From Ureibacillus manganicus DSM 26584 (GTDB taxonomy: Bacteria; Bacillota; Bacilli; Bacillales_A; Planococcaceae), in NCBI RefSeq assembly GCF_000772945.1, contig NZ_JPVN01000017.1, positions 1-64,000 of the forward strand: 64,000 nucleotides of DNA, given 5' to 3'. Both the position numbers and the translations under genes were made by a program. Shown one piece after another: positions 35,256 through 44,311 of the stretch; position 1 is the first letter of the stretch, and the number at the start of each line of letters is the position of its first letter. The notes beneath the pieces are model-generated. The model saw only the letters and a list, made by a program, of their open reading frames with translations, ran no database searches and was not told the origin of the DNA.

Positions 35256-36146
35256 TTGGAAATTAGAAAAGTTGCTGTCGTTGGTGCAGGGTTAATGGGC
35301 TCAGGAATTACTCAAGTGATTGCAGAAGCAGGGTTTCCTGTTACTTGGGTGGATATTTCTACGGAACAATTGAACAAAGGAACTGAAAAAATTAAGTCTC
35401 TACTTGAAAAGAAAGTGAAAAAAGGTCTAGTCGATGCATCTTATGTTGATGCGACATTACAAAATATTACTATAACAAATGAGCTTCAAGATGCATACGA
35501 TGTGGATTTAGTGATCGAAGCAGTTCCAGAAAACCTAGATTTGAAGAAGAAGGTATTTAAACAACTTGATGAGACTATTAATGAAAACGCTATTTTAGCT
35601 TCTAATACATCTGCATTATCAATTTCTGCAATTGGTTCAGTAACAAAACGACCACATAAAGTTGTTGGTACTCATTTCTTCTACCCAGTTCCAGTAATGG
35701 GCTTATTAGAAGTGATTCCAGGTTTAGCAACATCCGAAGAAATCACGAATCTTGCACTTGAATTTGGTGAAAAAATCGGGAAAAGACCTGTGCTTTGTAA
35801 CGACTTCCCAGGGTTTATCGTGAATCGTTTATTAGTTCCTATGGTCAATGAAGCTGCTTACTTAGTCATGGAAGGTGTGAAACCTGAAGATGTTGACGCA
35901 GCTATGCAAATTGGTGCCAACCATAAAATGGGTCCATTAACTTTAGCTGATTTTGTTGGAATCGAGACATTGACGGCAACAATGGAAGGGCTTTATGAAG
36001 GATTCAGAGATTCCAAATATCGCCCATGTCCGTTACTTGTGAAAATGGTTGAAGCTGGAAAATTAGGGGTAAAATCAGGCTCAGGATTCTATGAATACGA
36101 TGCGTCTGGTAAGAAAATTGCAAAAGGCGAGCTAGTTAAACAATAA
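35256..36146 (+). CDS. 3-hydroxybutyryl/3-hydroxyacyl-CoA dehydrogenase
   Basis: 296 residues. The NAD-binding Rossmann motif is VAVVGAGLMGSG (residues 6-17). The catalytic region shows SNTSALSISAI, then the active-site His in GTHFFYPVPVMGLLEVI, followed by NDFPGFIVNRLLVPMVNEA. The C-terminal helical domain includes ADFVGIETLTATMEGLY. It interconverts 3-hydroxyacyl-CoA and 3-oxoacyl-CoA. The TTG at 35256 (GGAG 9 nt upstream) gives the usual N-terminus MEIRKVAVVG. A LacI-type operator abuts the gene. Together with the similarly controlled thiolase, SDR and CoA-transferases it forms the acyl-CoA end of the island's pathway. Confidence 0.95.
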   Translation: MEIRKVAVVGAGLMGSGITQVIAEAGFPVTWVDISTEQLNKGTEKIKSLLEKKVKKGLVDASYVDATLQNITITNELQDAYDVDLVIEAVPENLDLKKKVFKQLDETINENAILASNTSALSISAIGSVTKRPHKVVGTHFFYPVPVMGLLEVIPGLATSEEITNLALEFGEKIGKRPVLCNDFPGFIVNRLLVPMVNEAAYLVMEGVKPEDVDAAMQIGANHKMGPLTLADFVGIETLTATMEGLYEGFRDSKYRPCPLLVKMVEAGKLGVKSGSGFYEYDASGKKIAKGELVKQ

Positions 36147-36160
36147 CGAATTTCGTTATT
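36142..36160. repeat. Inverted repeat overlapping the dehydrogenase stop
   Basis: AATAACGAA and TTCGTTATT are perfect 9-bp arms around one T; the stop codon lies inside. A T-rich stretch follows. It could be a weak terminator or a protein-binding site. Confidence 0.4.
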
Positions 36161-36241
36161 TTAGTATTGTTTTTTCTCGATATTTCAAAGTTTTGCTGTC
36201 ATAGTCCAATCGTCCCGTTAGACAAATTTCGACAAAATAAG

Positions 36242-36293
36242 TCAGAATTTTTATTTAATTTTTATTGACTAAATTCTGAATATTCAATAACAT
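36242..36293 (+). promoter_or_regulatory. Promoter and inverted repeat before the IclR gene
   Basis: TTGACT (36265-36270), 17-bp spacer, TAACAT (36288-36293). Flanking it, TCAGAATTT (36242-36250) and AAATTCTGA (36271-36279) form a perfect inverted repeat, the second arm lying in the promoter spacer. This is a candidate IclR autoregulatory site. The promoter also excludes the ATG at 36292 as a start. Confidence 0.6.
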
Positions 36294-36348
36294 GAATAAC
36301 ATGAAATGGAACTCAGTTCCAAAATATGATGCTCGAGGCGATTGGATC

Positions 36349-37116
36349 ATGACAAACAACGTAAATGACAAAGTACTGTTAGTTCTAGAAGCAATTTGCG
36401 ATGAAAAATCAGGTCTTACATACAGCGATATTGTAAATAGGCTCTCTTTACCAAAAAGTACCACTCATCGAATATTAGATTCACTCAAACGAATGAATTA
36501 TATATCCTTTGATGCAAAAACGGAGCGTTATTCAACTGGTTTGAAGATCATTGAACTTGGAGTTAAAGGTTTACAACAACAAGAATTAGTAGATGTTTCA
36601 ATTGATTTTTTGAAAAAACTTACTGAAATCACAAATGAAACTTCATTTTTATCAATCTTAATCGAACCAAATGAAATCATTCATATTTACAAAGTCGAAA
36701 GCTCCTATTCTATTCGCACAGGTGCTGACCTTGGAATCAGAAGACCGTTCTACGCAACGGCTGTTGGGAAGATTATCGTAGCACATCTAAATGATGATCA
36801 GATTCATGAAATTGTGAAAAGTACTCAATATAGCTCTTTTACAAAAAATACAATGACAGATCCTACATTCCTTATAGAAGAACTTCGTCGGGTTAAGAAA
36901 ATGGGTTATTGCATGGATGATGAGGAGATTGAGTTAGGTTTAACTTGTTTTGCAGTACCTGTCTTTAACTGGACAGATAATGTAATAGCTGCAATTAGTG
37001 TGGGTGGCCCAACAGATCGTATGAAGTCAAAGGAACACCTAATCGTTAGTGAATTACAAAAGACATCCATAGAGATTTCAAAATGGTTAGGATATCACAG
37101 GGAAACTGTTCAATAA
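36349..37116 (+). CDS. IclR family transcriptional regulator
   Basis: 255 residues from the ATG at 36349. An upstream ATG at 36292 lies within the -10 box and so cannot be the start. The N-terminal winged HTH has LTYSDIVNRLSLPKSTTHRI (about 22-41). The IclR effector domain follows, including SSYSIRTGADLGIRRPFYATAVGK, seen here as RTGADLGIRRPFYATAVGK (about 119-137), and ELGLTCFAVPVFN. IclR proteins bind small organic or aromatic acids. It heads the operon VOC-SDR-TRAP-SDR, 12 nt before the VOC gene, so it is the probable local regulator of uptake and first steps. Confidence 0.93.
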   Translation: MTNNVNDKVLLVLEAICDEKSGLTYSDIVNRLSLPKSTTHRILDSLKRMNYISFDAKTERYSTGLKIIELGVKGLQQQELVDVSIDFLKKLTEITNETSFLSILIEPNEIIHIYKVESSYSIRTGADLGIRRPFYATAVGKIIVAHLNDDQIHEIVKSTQYSSFTKNTMTDPTFLIEELRRVKKMGYCMDDEEIELGLTCFAVPVFNWTDNVIAAISVGGPTDRMKSKEHLIVSELQKTSIEISKWLGYHRETVQ

Positions 37117-37128
37117 AGGAGGGATCAC

Positions 37129-37602
37129 TTGGTAAAAGGAATTTGGCATTTTAGTTTTACAGTAAAAGACATTGAAAAATCTAAACGTTTCTATTCCGAT
37201 CTTCTAGGCTTGGAAGTGGTTCATGAACAAGTTCAAAACAATGAATATACTTCAAAATTAGTAAATTATGAAAACGCTCACTTAAAGGTTGTAATGTTTG
37301 GGATTCCAAATGTAGATCATGGAGTTTCAGGTCATGTGATTGAACTTGTAGAGTATGTTAATCCAGTGGGAAATGATATCGAGCTTGAAACGAAGAATAC
37401 AGGTGTAGGTCATATTGCTTTTGTCGTAGAGGATATACATCAAGAGTTTAATAGATTAGTAGCTGCAGGTGTAAAGTTTAAAGCCGAAGAACCAATCAGT
37501 ATTGTTGCAGGGAGAAACAAAGGTGGTTATACGATTTACTTCTACGATCCTGATGGAATCACATTAGAATTGTTCCAACCACCAAAGCAAAGTGGGGTGT
37601 AG
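37129..37602 (+). CDS. VOC superfamily (glyoxalase/dioxygenase-fold) protein A
   Basis: 157 residues in two beta-alpha-beta-beta-beta modules. Expected metal ligands are H7 (WHFSFTV), H95 (GVGHIAFVVED) and E147 (DPDGITLELFQ), and DLLGLEVV marks the first module. The VOC fold includes glyoxalase I, methylmalonyl-CoA epimerase, extradiol dioxygenases and resistance proteins; size and an epimerase-like layout do not settle which. The TTG start follows AAGGAGGG. It lies 12 nt after iclR and 3 nt before an SDR gene. A second VOC paralogue sits at 45574-46032 in the partner operon. Confidence 0.85.
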   Translation: MVKGIWHFSFTVKDIEKSKRFYSDLLGLEVVHEQVQNNEYTSKLVNYENAHLKVVMFGIPNVDHGVSGHVIELVEYVNPVGNDIELETKNTGVGHIAFVVEDIHQEFNRLVAAGVKFKAEEPISIVAGRNKGGYTIYFYDPDGITLELFQPPKQSGV

Positions 37603-37605
37603 AGC

Positions 37606-38385
37606 TTGTTGCTACAAGGGAAAAATGCAATTGTTACTGGAAGCTATCAGGGGATAGGTAAAGAAGTTGCATCAAAGTTTGTATTAGAAGGTGCAAACGT
37701 TGTACTCATCGATCTTAATGAAAAGATTACCGAAACAGCTCTTGAGCTTCAAAACCTAAATGGTGAAGCTAAAATCGTTTCAATTCAAAAAGATCTTTCA
37801 AATGTAGGTTTAATACCTGAAATCATTGATGAGATTAAACAGCATTTCAATTCAGTAGACATTCTAGTTAACAACGCTGGGATATATAGAACAGAAAACA
37901 TTTCAGATATTACTGAAGAATCATGGGACCAAGTGTTTAACATCAATCTTAAGACGACATTTTTCCTTTCGAAAGAAATTGTTAAATTGATGATGGAAAA
38001 TGAAAGCGGTTGTATATTAAATCTTTCGTCAGTAGCAGGGAAAAAGGGAAGACCATATGGCGCACATTATGCCGCGAGTAAGGCAGCAGTAATTAGTGTT
38101 ACGAAATCGTTTGCAGAAGCTTACGGCCAATATGGTATTCGAACAAATGCTTTATGCCCAGGAATTATTCGAACAAGTATGATCGAGTCAATTATAAATA
38201 ATCGATCAGCTCTTGAAAACAAAACAACAGGTGAAATTGAACAACAATATTTAGATAAAATTCCTTTAAACAAATTAGGAACACCTGAAGATGTCGGACA
38301 GTTTGCAGCTGTTATCTGTTCGGATTATTCATCTTATATAAATGGACAAGCAATCAATGTTTGCGGTGGGTTTGAAACAGATTAA
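37606..38385 (+). CDS. Short-chain dehydrogenase/reductase (SDR) A
   Basis: 259 residues of classical SDR. The cofactor loop is TGSYQGIGKEVA (about 10-21), NNAGIY is conserved, the catalytic Ser is in LNLSSVAGKKG, and the Tyr-Lys pair in HYAASKAAV. An acidic residue (D in VLIDLNEK) after beta-2 favours NAD. The start is TTG, 3 nt after the VOC stop, so the genes are coupled. It is likely to oxidise a secondary hydroxyl of the imported compound, but substrate is unknown. Confidence 0.92.
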   Translation: MLLQGKNAIVTGSYQGIGKEVASKFVLEGANVVLIDLNEKITETALELQNLNGEAKIVSIQKDLSNVGLIPEIIDEIKQHFNSVDILVNNAGIYRTENISDITEESWDQVFNINLKTTFFLSKEIVKLMMENESGCILNLSSVAGKKGRPYGAHYAASKAAVISVTKSFAEAYGQYGIRTNALCPGIIRTSMIESIINNRSALENKTTGEIEQQYLDKIPLNKLGTPEDVGQFAAVICSDYSSYINGQAINVCGGFETD

Positions 38386-38415
38386 AAGATTAAAAAAAAC
38401 AAGGGGGATATTCTA

Positions 38416-39429
38416 ATGAAAAAAATTATTTTGTCAGTGTTATTGTTCACAGCGTTATTTGTGTTAGCGGCATGCGGATCAAGCTCTAATGGTGGGTCAG
38501 GTTCATCATCAGATAAAATCGTATTAAAATTCGGTCACCATTTATCTGAAAATCACACGTTAGGTAAGCAAGCTACATTATTTGCAGAAAAAATTGCAGA
38601 AAAAACTGATGGAAGAATTACAGTTGATGTATACGCAAATGGTCAAATCGGGGATCAACGCGACTTAATCGAAGGTTTAAAAATCGGTACAGTTGACATG
38701 TCTTTAGGGGATACAGCAGTAGTATCAAACTACTATACTCCACTTGGAATTCTAGATTTACCTCAAATGTTTGATTCGATGGAAGAAGGTATGGAAATCG
38801 TATCAGGTGAATTAGGGGATGTATTCAAAAAAGAAATTGAAGAACAAATTGGTATTAAAACATTAGTAATCGAACCAGTAGGATACAGATTTACAGTTTT
38901 AGGTAAAGATAAGAAAGTAAGCTCTTTAGATGATTTTAACGGGTTAAAGCTTCGTACACTTGAATCTCCACAAATCGTAGGAACATTTAAAGAGTTAGGT
39001 GTTCAAACAGTAGCGTTACCAACTGGAGAAGCATTATCAGCAATGGAAACAGGTGTAGTAGATGGATTAGAAAGTAACGCGGAATTTTTATCTACAATTA
39101 ACATTTGGGATTTAGGTAAATATATCGTTGAAACAAACCACAACTTAACATTCGAAACAATTAATATTAGTACAGCAACTTGGGCGAAATTAAGTGCTGA
39201 AGATCAAAAGCTAGTTCTTGAAACGTTGGATGAATCAGTTGATGCATATTTCCAAGATTCTTTAGCTGCGAATGTATCTGCAAGAGAGTTGATGGAAGAA
39301 AAAGGAATGGAGACATTAGATATTGATGTATCAAGAATGGATCCAATTTCTGAAAAAGTTACTGAAGGATATGTAAAAGATAACAAATTAGAGAAGTACC
39401 ACGAAATTATTAAAAAAGCTAAGGAGTGA
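38416..39429 (+). CDS. dctP: TRAP transporter solute-binding protein DctP
   Basis: 337 residues. A lipoprotein signal ends at VLAAC (Cys20). The mature protein is DctP-like: LKFGHHLSENHTLGKQATLF, YANGQIGDQRDLIEGLKIGT, and the carboxylate-binding Arg region LKLRTLESPQIVGTFKELG. TRAP binding proteins usually take C4-dicarboxylates, sugar acids, 2-oxoacids or aromatic acids via this Arg. The order P-Q-M is complete. The preceding VOC/SDR and the downstream racemase/dehydratase-type enzymes argue for a hydroxylated organic acid (inference). Confidence 0.96.
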   Translation: MKKIILSVLLFTALFVLAACGSSSNGGSGSSSDKIVLKFGHHLSENHTLGKQATLFAEKIAEKTDGRITVDVYANGQIGDQRDLIEGLKIGTVDMSLGDTAVVSNYYTPLGILDLPQMFDSMEEGMEIVSGELGDVFKKEIEEQIGIKTLVIEPVGYRFTVLGKDKKVSSLDDFNGLKLRTLESPQIVGTFKELGVQTVALPTGEALSAMETGVVDGLESNAEFLSTINIWDLGKYIVETNHNLTFETINISTATWAKLSAEDQKLVLETLDESVDAYFQDSLAANVSARELMEEKGMETLDIDVSRMDPISEKVTEGYVKDNKLEKYHEIIKKAKE

Positions 39430-39434
39430 TTGTA

Positions 39435-39917
39435 TTGAAACACTTAGCAAAAATAGCAGATACCTTAAGTGTAATATTATTTGCACTACTCGTAGCAGAT
39501 GTATTTTTACAAGTACTTGCACGTTTGTTTAAAATATCGAATGTTACATGGACAGAAGAACTTTCAAGATTCTTGTTTGTTTGGTTAATATTTATCGGTG
39601 CGTTTACAATGATTCGCCGTGGTATGAATATTCGATTTGATTTAGTTGAAGATGTTCTGCCAACGAAGGTTTGGAAAATTACATTTACGATAGGAAATAT
39701 TTGTAGTTTGTTATTCCTAGTTGTCATTGCATTTTACGGTTCACAATTAGCAATCATGAACATGACTCAGTTATCACCAGTTATGCAAATCCCAATGGGA
39801 CTTGTTTATGCGGCATTGCCAGTAGGAGCAATTTTAATGATAGCTGCACAAATTGAACTTTACTTTAAATTAATGAAAAATCGAGGTGAGAATCTTGCTC
39901 ATAGTTCTAGTGATTAG
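39435..39917 (+). CDS. dctQ: TRAP transporter small membrane subunit DctQ
   Basis: 160 residues with four hydrophobic segments. The DctQ hallmark WTEELSRFLFVWLIFIGAF is at about residues 37-55 and RRGMNIRFDL follows. The TTG at 39435, 8 nt after AAGGAG, is preferred over GTG 39426, which overlaps that site. It overlaps dctM by 23 nt. Confidence 0.93.
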   Translation: MKHLAKIADTLSVILFALLVADVFLQVLARLFKISNVTWTEELSRFLFVWLIFIGAFTMIRRGMNIRFDLVEDVLPTKVWKITFTIGNICSLLFLVVIAFYGSQLAIMNMTQLSPVMQIPMGLVYAALPVGAILMIAAQIELYFKLMKNRGENLAHSSSD

Positions 39918-41175
39918 TTTTTTATTATTAATTACAATTGGGGTCCCTATCGCATTTGCGATGGGAGCCTCCTCACTCTTTAGTTTATTTGCAGACGGTG
40001 GGTTAGGACTAGCCCTCATACCTCAACGAATGTTTACAGGGATTAACTCGTTTGCACTACTTGCGATTCCGTTATTCGTTTTAGCTGGATCGATTATGGA
40101 ACACGGCGGTATTTCGAGAAGGTTAGTGAACTTCTCGAATGCACTCGTCGGCTATATTAGTGGTGGTTTAGGATTATCAACAGTTTTAACAAGTATTGTT
40201 TTTGCCGGTGTATCTGGATCTGCTGCTGCTGATACTGCTGCAGTAGGAAGTGTAATGATGCCAGCCATGAAGAAAAAGGGTTACCCTACAGGACTTGCGG
40301 CAACGATTCTTGCCTGTGCGGGATCATTAGGACCGATTATTCCTCCAAGTTTAACGATGATTCTTTATGCGGTAATTACTAACGTTTCGATCGTTGGATT
40401 ATTTATCTCTGGGATTATTCCTGGGTTACTTATGGGATTAGGTTTAATGTTACTTACTTATTATTTTGGTAGAAAATTAAACTTAAAAGAAGATGGTAAA
40501 CCAAGCTTTAAAGAAATTAGTAAAGCTACAGTTGAAGCAGTTTGGGCATTAATTATGCCTTTAATCGTTTTAGGTGGAATTGTATTAGGTTACTTTACAG
40601 CAACTGAAGCTGGAGTTATCGCAGTAGTGTATGCATTAGTTATCAGTATGTTTGTCTATAAAGAGTTAGATATGAAAGGCCTTTACAAAGTTTTTGTTGA
40701 ATCAGCTGCTACAACGTCAATGATCGCAGTTATTATTGCAGGTGCTGGTATTTTAGGTTGGTTAGTAGCGTTTGGAAAACTTCCATTAATGGTAGTAGGC
40801 TTCCTAACAAGCATTACAGATAATCCAACACTTCTATTATTATTAATTGTTGTGTTCATCGTATTCTTAGGAATGTTTATCGAAACAATTGCAGCAACAA
40901 TTATCCTTGCTCCAATTTTAGCTCCATTAGTAGTAACGATTGGTTATGATCCAATTTACTTTGGATTTGTTATCGTAGCAAGTTTAGTATTTGCAGGTAT
41001 TACACCACCAGTTGGAGCGATTTTAAATATTGCGGTCGGTATAGGAAAAGGAAAACTAAAAGAGACAATCCCTTATGTTATCCCTTACTTCTTAGTTATG
41101 TTAGCCGTCGTAGTTTTGGTTGTATTTGTACCACAAGTTGCTACTTATCTACCATCAATTTTATTACCTCAGTAA
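39895..41175 (+). CDS. dctM: TRAP transporter large membrane subunit DctM
   Basis: 426 residues with about 12 hydrophobic segments. Family motifs are VPIAFAMGASSLFSL, LAIPLFVLAGSIMEHGGIS (about 55-73), FAGVSGSAAADTAAVGSVMM (about 106-125) and GSLGPIIPPSLTMILYAV. The TTG at 39895 is chosen because GAGGTGAG lies 5 nt upstream and it gives the usual MLIVLVISF start. It forms the Na+-coupled channel with DctQ. Confidence 0.96.
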   Translation: MLIVLVISFLLLITIGVPIAFAMGASSLFSLFADGGLGLALIPQRMFTGINSFALLAIPLFVLAGSIMEHGGISRRLVNFSNALVGYISGGLGLSTVLTSIVFAGVSGSAAADTAAVGSVMMPAMKKKGYPTGLAATILACAGSLGPIIPPSLTMILYAVITNVSIVGLFISGIIPGLLMGLGLMLLTYYFGRKLNLKEDGKPSFKEISKATVEAVWALIMPLIVLGGIVLGYFTATEAGVIAVVYALVISMFVYKELDMKGLYKVFVESAATTSMIAVIIAGAGILGWLVAFGKLPLMVVGFLTSITDNPTLLLLLIVVFIVFLGMFIETIAATIILAPILAPLVVTIGYDPIYFGFVIVASLVFAGITPPVGAILNIAVGIGKGKLKETIPYVIPYFLVMLAVVVLVVFVPQVATYLPSILLPQ

Positions 41176-41216
41176 ATTCTGATGTGTACACTCATTAATA
41201 CAATTTGGGGGTCAAA

Positions 41217-41978
41217 ATGGATTTTTTAGAAAAGGTTGTTGTTATTACAGGTGGTACAGGTGGAATTGGATCTAAAACGGCGGACTTATTCTATAACGCT
41301 GGGGCAAAGGTAGTAATTGCTGATGTCAACGAACAGAGACTACAAGAAATGAAAGAACAATACAACAATAATATTTTTACGATTAAGGTGGATTTGAACG
41401 AAGAATCTGAAATAGATTCAATGTTTCAGACAATCATAGAAACCTATGGAGCAGTGGATGTTTTTGTTAATAACGCTGGTACTGAAGGAAAGCTATGTGA
41501 CTTTGAGGATATTCAACTTGAAGACTTACTAAGTGTTTATCGAATAAATGTATTTGCGCCACTGTTGTGCATGCAACATTGTATTCGACATATGAAAAAC
41601 CGTGGTGGGTCGATTGTAAATCTTGCATCGGTTGCAGGTGTCGCTGGTTCTCCAGGATTAGGAGTCTATAGTTCTTCAAAGCACGCGTTAATAGGGCTTA
41701 CAAAAACAGCCGCTCTTGAAAATGTAACGAATAATATTCGCGTGAATGCCATTTGCCCAAGTCCTGTAAAAACTCGAATGATCGATTCAATTGATAGCAT
41801 GAGAACACCAGGTGATTTTTCGAAATCTAGAAAGGAATACGAGGCGAAAATACCAATGAATCGATATGCAGATCCGATAGAGATTGCTAACTTAATATAC
41901 TTTTTAGCATCAGACAAAGCTTCTTATATAACAGGAGCTGCTTATCGTATCGATGGTGGTATGGGTGCAAGAGCTTAA
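41217..41978 (+). CDS. Short-chain dehydrogenase/reductase (SDR) B
   Basis: 253 residues of classical SDR: cofactor loop TGGTGGIGSKTADLF (about 12-26), D in VVIADVNEQ (NAD preference), NNAGTEG, catalytic Ser in VNLASVAGVAG and the pair Y-K in VYSSSKHALIG. The ATG at 41217 follows GGGGGTC. It is the last gene before a large hairpin terminator and so belongs to the TRAP operon. It shares only general SDR motifs with SDR A, implying a second dehydrogenation or a different substrate. Confidence 0.92.
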   Translation: MDFLEKVVVITGGTGGIGSKTADLFYNAGAKVVIADVNEQRLQEMKEQYNNNIFTIKVDLNEESEIDSMFQTIIETYGAVDVFVNNAGTEGKLCDFEDIQLEDLLSVYRINVFAPLLCMQHCIRHMKNRGGSIVNLASVAGVAGSPGLGVYSSSKHALIGLTKTAALENVTNNIRVNAICPSPVKTRMIDSIDSMRTPGDFSKSRKEYEAKIPMNRYADPIEIANLIYFLASDKASYITGAAYRIDGGMGARA

Positions 41979-41983
41979 AAATT

Positions 41984-42048
41984 TGGGGATATTGAAGATT
42001 CAAAAGTAGATAAATTACTTTTATCTTTAAATACCCCATTTTTATTTT
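41984..42048 (+). terminator. Long hairpin terminator between the two catabolic operons
   Basis: TGGGG-TATT pairs with AA-TACCCCA, and inside it AAGAT..AAAAGTA pairs with TACTTTT-ATCTT. TTTTTATTTTT follows. It separates the TRAP/SDR unit from the tautomerase/oxoacid dehydrogenase unit. Confidence 0.7.
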
Positions 42049-42075
42049 TCCTAAAAACAAACAGGGGGTAAATGT

Positions 42076-42279
42076 ATGCCATATATAGCTTTAAAACTTG
42101 TTGAAGGAAGAAGTATCGAGAAAAAAAGAGAGCTTGTCTCATCAGTAACAAAGGCAGTGTGCGACAGTTTAGAAATTACTCCAGACAATGTAAGAATCGA
42201 ACTCATCGAACTAAAAGCAGACCTTTTTAGTATTGGTGGAGAGTTAGTATCTGACCGTGATCAAGTAAAAGCGAAATAA
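42076..42279 (+). CDS. 4-oxalocrotonate tautomerase family enzyme
   Basis: 67 residues. The catalytic Pro follows the initiator Met (MPYIALKLVEGRS), the signature of the 4-OT family, in which Pro1 is the general base after Met removal. Length fits the hexameric small tautomerases. The position of the usual Arg pair is less clear (R9-equivalent is in EGRS). It would interconvert enol and keto forms of a 2-oxo acid, which fits the 2-oxoacid dehydrogenase encoded 17 nt downstream. Confidence 0.9.
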   Translation: MPYIALKLVEGRSIEKKRELVSSVTKAVCDSLEITPDNVRIELIELKADLFSIGGELVSDRDQVKAK

Positions 42280-42296
42280 GGAAAGGATGACGACAA

Positions 42297-43286
42297 TTGT
42301 TCAACCTCGAAGTATCAGATCCAGCAAACTTGCTATTTTCGAAAGAAGAAAGCTTACGAATTTTAGATCAATTAATTACGATACGGAAATTTGAAGAGAA
42401 ATCGATTGAATTGTACAAATCAGGGCTAATGGGAGGCTCTTTGCACGGATATATTGGCCAAGAAGGCGTTGCTGTGGGCGTTTGCAGTCAGTTAAATAAA
42501 GATGATTATTTAACGGTAACTTATCGTTCAAGAGGTCAAGCAATTGCAAAGGGTGCCTCTATGGAGAAGTTATTTGCAGAAATGATGGGGAAAGTTGACG
42601 GGTATTGCAAAGGAAAAGGCGGACCAATGCACATTACTGACTTAGAGATTGGTTTTTTAGGTGCCAATGGAATCGTCGGTGCAGGGATTCCAATTGCAAC
42701 TGGTGCAGCTTTTACCGCTAAAAAGAAAGGAACTTCCCAAGTTTCTGTTACATTCTTTGGCGATGGTGCAACAAATCAAGGTGTATTCCATGAAGCATTA
42801 AATTTAGCGTCCATTTGGAAATTACCTGTCGTATTTGTTTGTGAGAATAATTTATATTCTGAAATGTCACCAATTGCAGATATGGTGCCAAACGAACATC
42901 TTGCAGAAAGAGCATTAGCTTACCATATTCCAGCTGTTATCGTTGATGGAAACGATGTAGAAGCAGTAAGTAAAGTAACGCAAGAAGCAGTAGAAAGAGC
43001 GCGTAATAATGGTGGTCCGACATTTATCGAAGCGAAGACGTATAGACAACAAGGTCATATGTTTGGGGATGCTGAAACGTACCGTACGAAAGAAGAAGTC
43101 AATGAATGGAAAAAGAAAGATCCAATTCTACTCTTTACGAATAAGCTTATCGAGCTAGGGCTTGTTACAGACGAAATTGTTGAACAGCTCTCTCATGAAA
43201 TTGAATTGAAAGTCGAAAAAGCCTATCAATTTGCTCTTAATAGCGAGCAACCAAACTATGATGAAATCTTCACAGATGTTTTTTAG
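42297..43286 (+). CDS. Thiamine-dependent 2-oxoacid/acetoin dehydrogenase E1 alpha
   Basis: 329 residues. The thiamine diphosphate motif is GDGATNQGVFHEALNLA, with the closing N in CENNLYSEM; the substrate channel region GSLHGYIGQEGVAVG is typical of acetoin dehydrogenase AcoA and PDH alpha. The TTG start begins MFNLEVSDPANLLF. It forms an alpha2-beta2 E1 with the next gene, decarboxylating a 2-oxoacid or cleaving a diketone/acetoin-like compound. No acetoin regulator (AcoR) or E3 is present, so the substrate need not be acetoin; E3 would come from elsewhere in the genome. Confidence 0.9.
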   Translation: MFNLEVSDPANLLFSKEESLRILDQLITIRKFEEKSIELYKSGLMGGSLHGYIGQEGVAVGVCSQLNKDDYLTVTYRSRGQAIAKGASMEKLFAEMMGKVDGYCKGKGGPMHITDLEIGFLGANGIVGAGIPIATGAAFTAKKKGTSQVSVTFFGDGATNQGVFHEALNLASIWKLPVVFVCENNLYSEMSPIADMVPNEHLAERALAYHIPAVIVDGNDVEAVSKVTQEAVERARNNGGPTFIEAKTYRQQGHMFGDAETYRTKEEVNEWKKKDPILLFTNKLIELGLVTDEIVEQLSHEIELKVEKAYQFALNSEQPNYDEIFTDVF

Positions 43287-43298
43287 GGGGATGTGTAT

Positions 43299-44288
43299 AT
43301 GACTAGACAGATTACTTACGCGGAAGCGATTAATGAGGCTTTGGATGAAATATTAAGAGAAGATGAATCGGTATTTTTGTTAGGTGAAGATATTGGTCAT
43401 TACGGTGGTGTGTTTAAAGTAACAAAGGGACTTTACGACAAGTTTGGCGGGGAACGAGTAATTGATACACCAATTTCAGAGTCAGGTTTTATCGGTCTTG
43501 GAATCGGTGCAGCTATGACAGGTTTAAAACCAATCATTGAAATTATGTGGGTTGACTTTACTTTAGTAGCGATTGACCAAATTTTAAATCAGGCTGCAAA
43601 ATTTAGTTATATGTCTGGCGGGCAAACGAAAGTTCCACTTGTTATCCGTACGCAAGGCGGTGGGGGACGAGGAAATGGGGCTCAACATTCTCAAAGTTTA
43701 GAAGGATTATTCGCCCAATTCCCAGGGATCAAAGTAGTTTGTCCATCAACACCTTATGATGTGAAAGGATTATTAAAGTCCTCGGTTGCAGAGAATGGTC
43801 CAGTCATTTTTATAGAACATAAAATGCTCTATAACACGAAGGGAGAAGTTCCTGAAGAAGACTATTCAATTCCTCTAGGTAAAGCAGATATTAAACGAAA
43901 AGGTTCTGATGTAACGATTGTCTCTCTTTCAAGAATGGTGCAATTCTCTTTAGATGCAGCAAAAGAGCTTGAAAAAGAAGGTATTGATGCAGAAATTATT
44001 GATCTTCGAAGTTTGGCTCCACTCGATACTGAAACAGTTATTGAGTCAGTTAAAAAGACGAACCGTTTAGTCGTTGTACACGAAGCACATACAACGTTTG
44101 GTTGGGGTGCAGAAATCGTGAGTCAAGTTCAACAAGATGCTTTTGACTATTTAGACGGACCAATTATTCGAGTTGGCGCGGAAGATGTTCCGATTCCATA
44201 CAATCTTGAATTAGAAAAAGAAGTATTACCACAAGTAAAAGATATAGTAAAAGCGGTTAAAGAAGCGCTTTATATTGAAGTAAAATAA
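43299..44288 (+). CDS. 2-oxoacid/acetoin dehydrogenase E1 beta
   Basis: 329 residues. It shows the transketolase-type beta signatures MTRQITYAEAINEALDEIL, LLGEDIGHYGGVFKVTKGL, RVIDTPISESGFIGLGIGAA, and the C-terminal VVVHEAHTTFGWGAE (active-site His region). The ATG at 43299 with GGGGAT upstream is preferred over GTG 43293. It follows E1 alpha after 12 nt. Confidence 0.92.
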   Translation: MTRQITYAEAINEALDEILREDESVFLLGEDIGHYGGVFKVTKGLYDKFGGERVIDTPISESGFIGLGIGAAMTGLKPIIEIMWVDFTLVAIDQILNQAAKFSYMSGGQTKVPLVIRTQGGGGRGNGAQHSQSLEGLFAQFPGIKVVCPSTPYDVKGLLKSSVAENGPVIFIEHKMLYNTKGEVPEEDYSIPLGKADIKRKGSDVTIVSLSRMVQFSLDAAKELEKEGIDAEIIDLRSLAPLDTETVIESVKKTNRLVVVHEAHTTFGWGAEIVSQVQQDAFDYLDGPIIRVGAEDVPIPYNLELEKEVLPQVKDIVKAVKEALYIEVK

Positions 44289-44311
44289 TTGGCTGAGGGG
44301 AGGGAGAAAAT

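Noticed and set aside
36292-36348. Longer N-terminus of the IclR protein from ATG 36292
   Set aside because: This ATG is part of the predicted -10 box and lacks a ribosome site.
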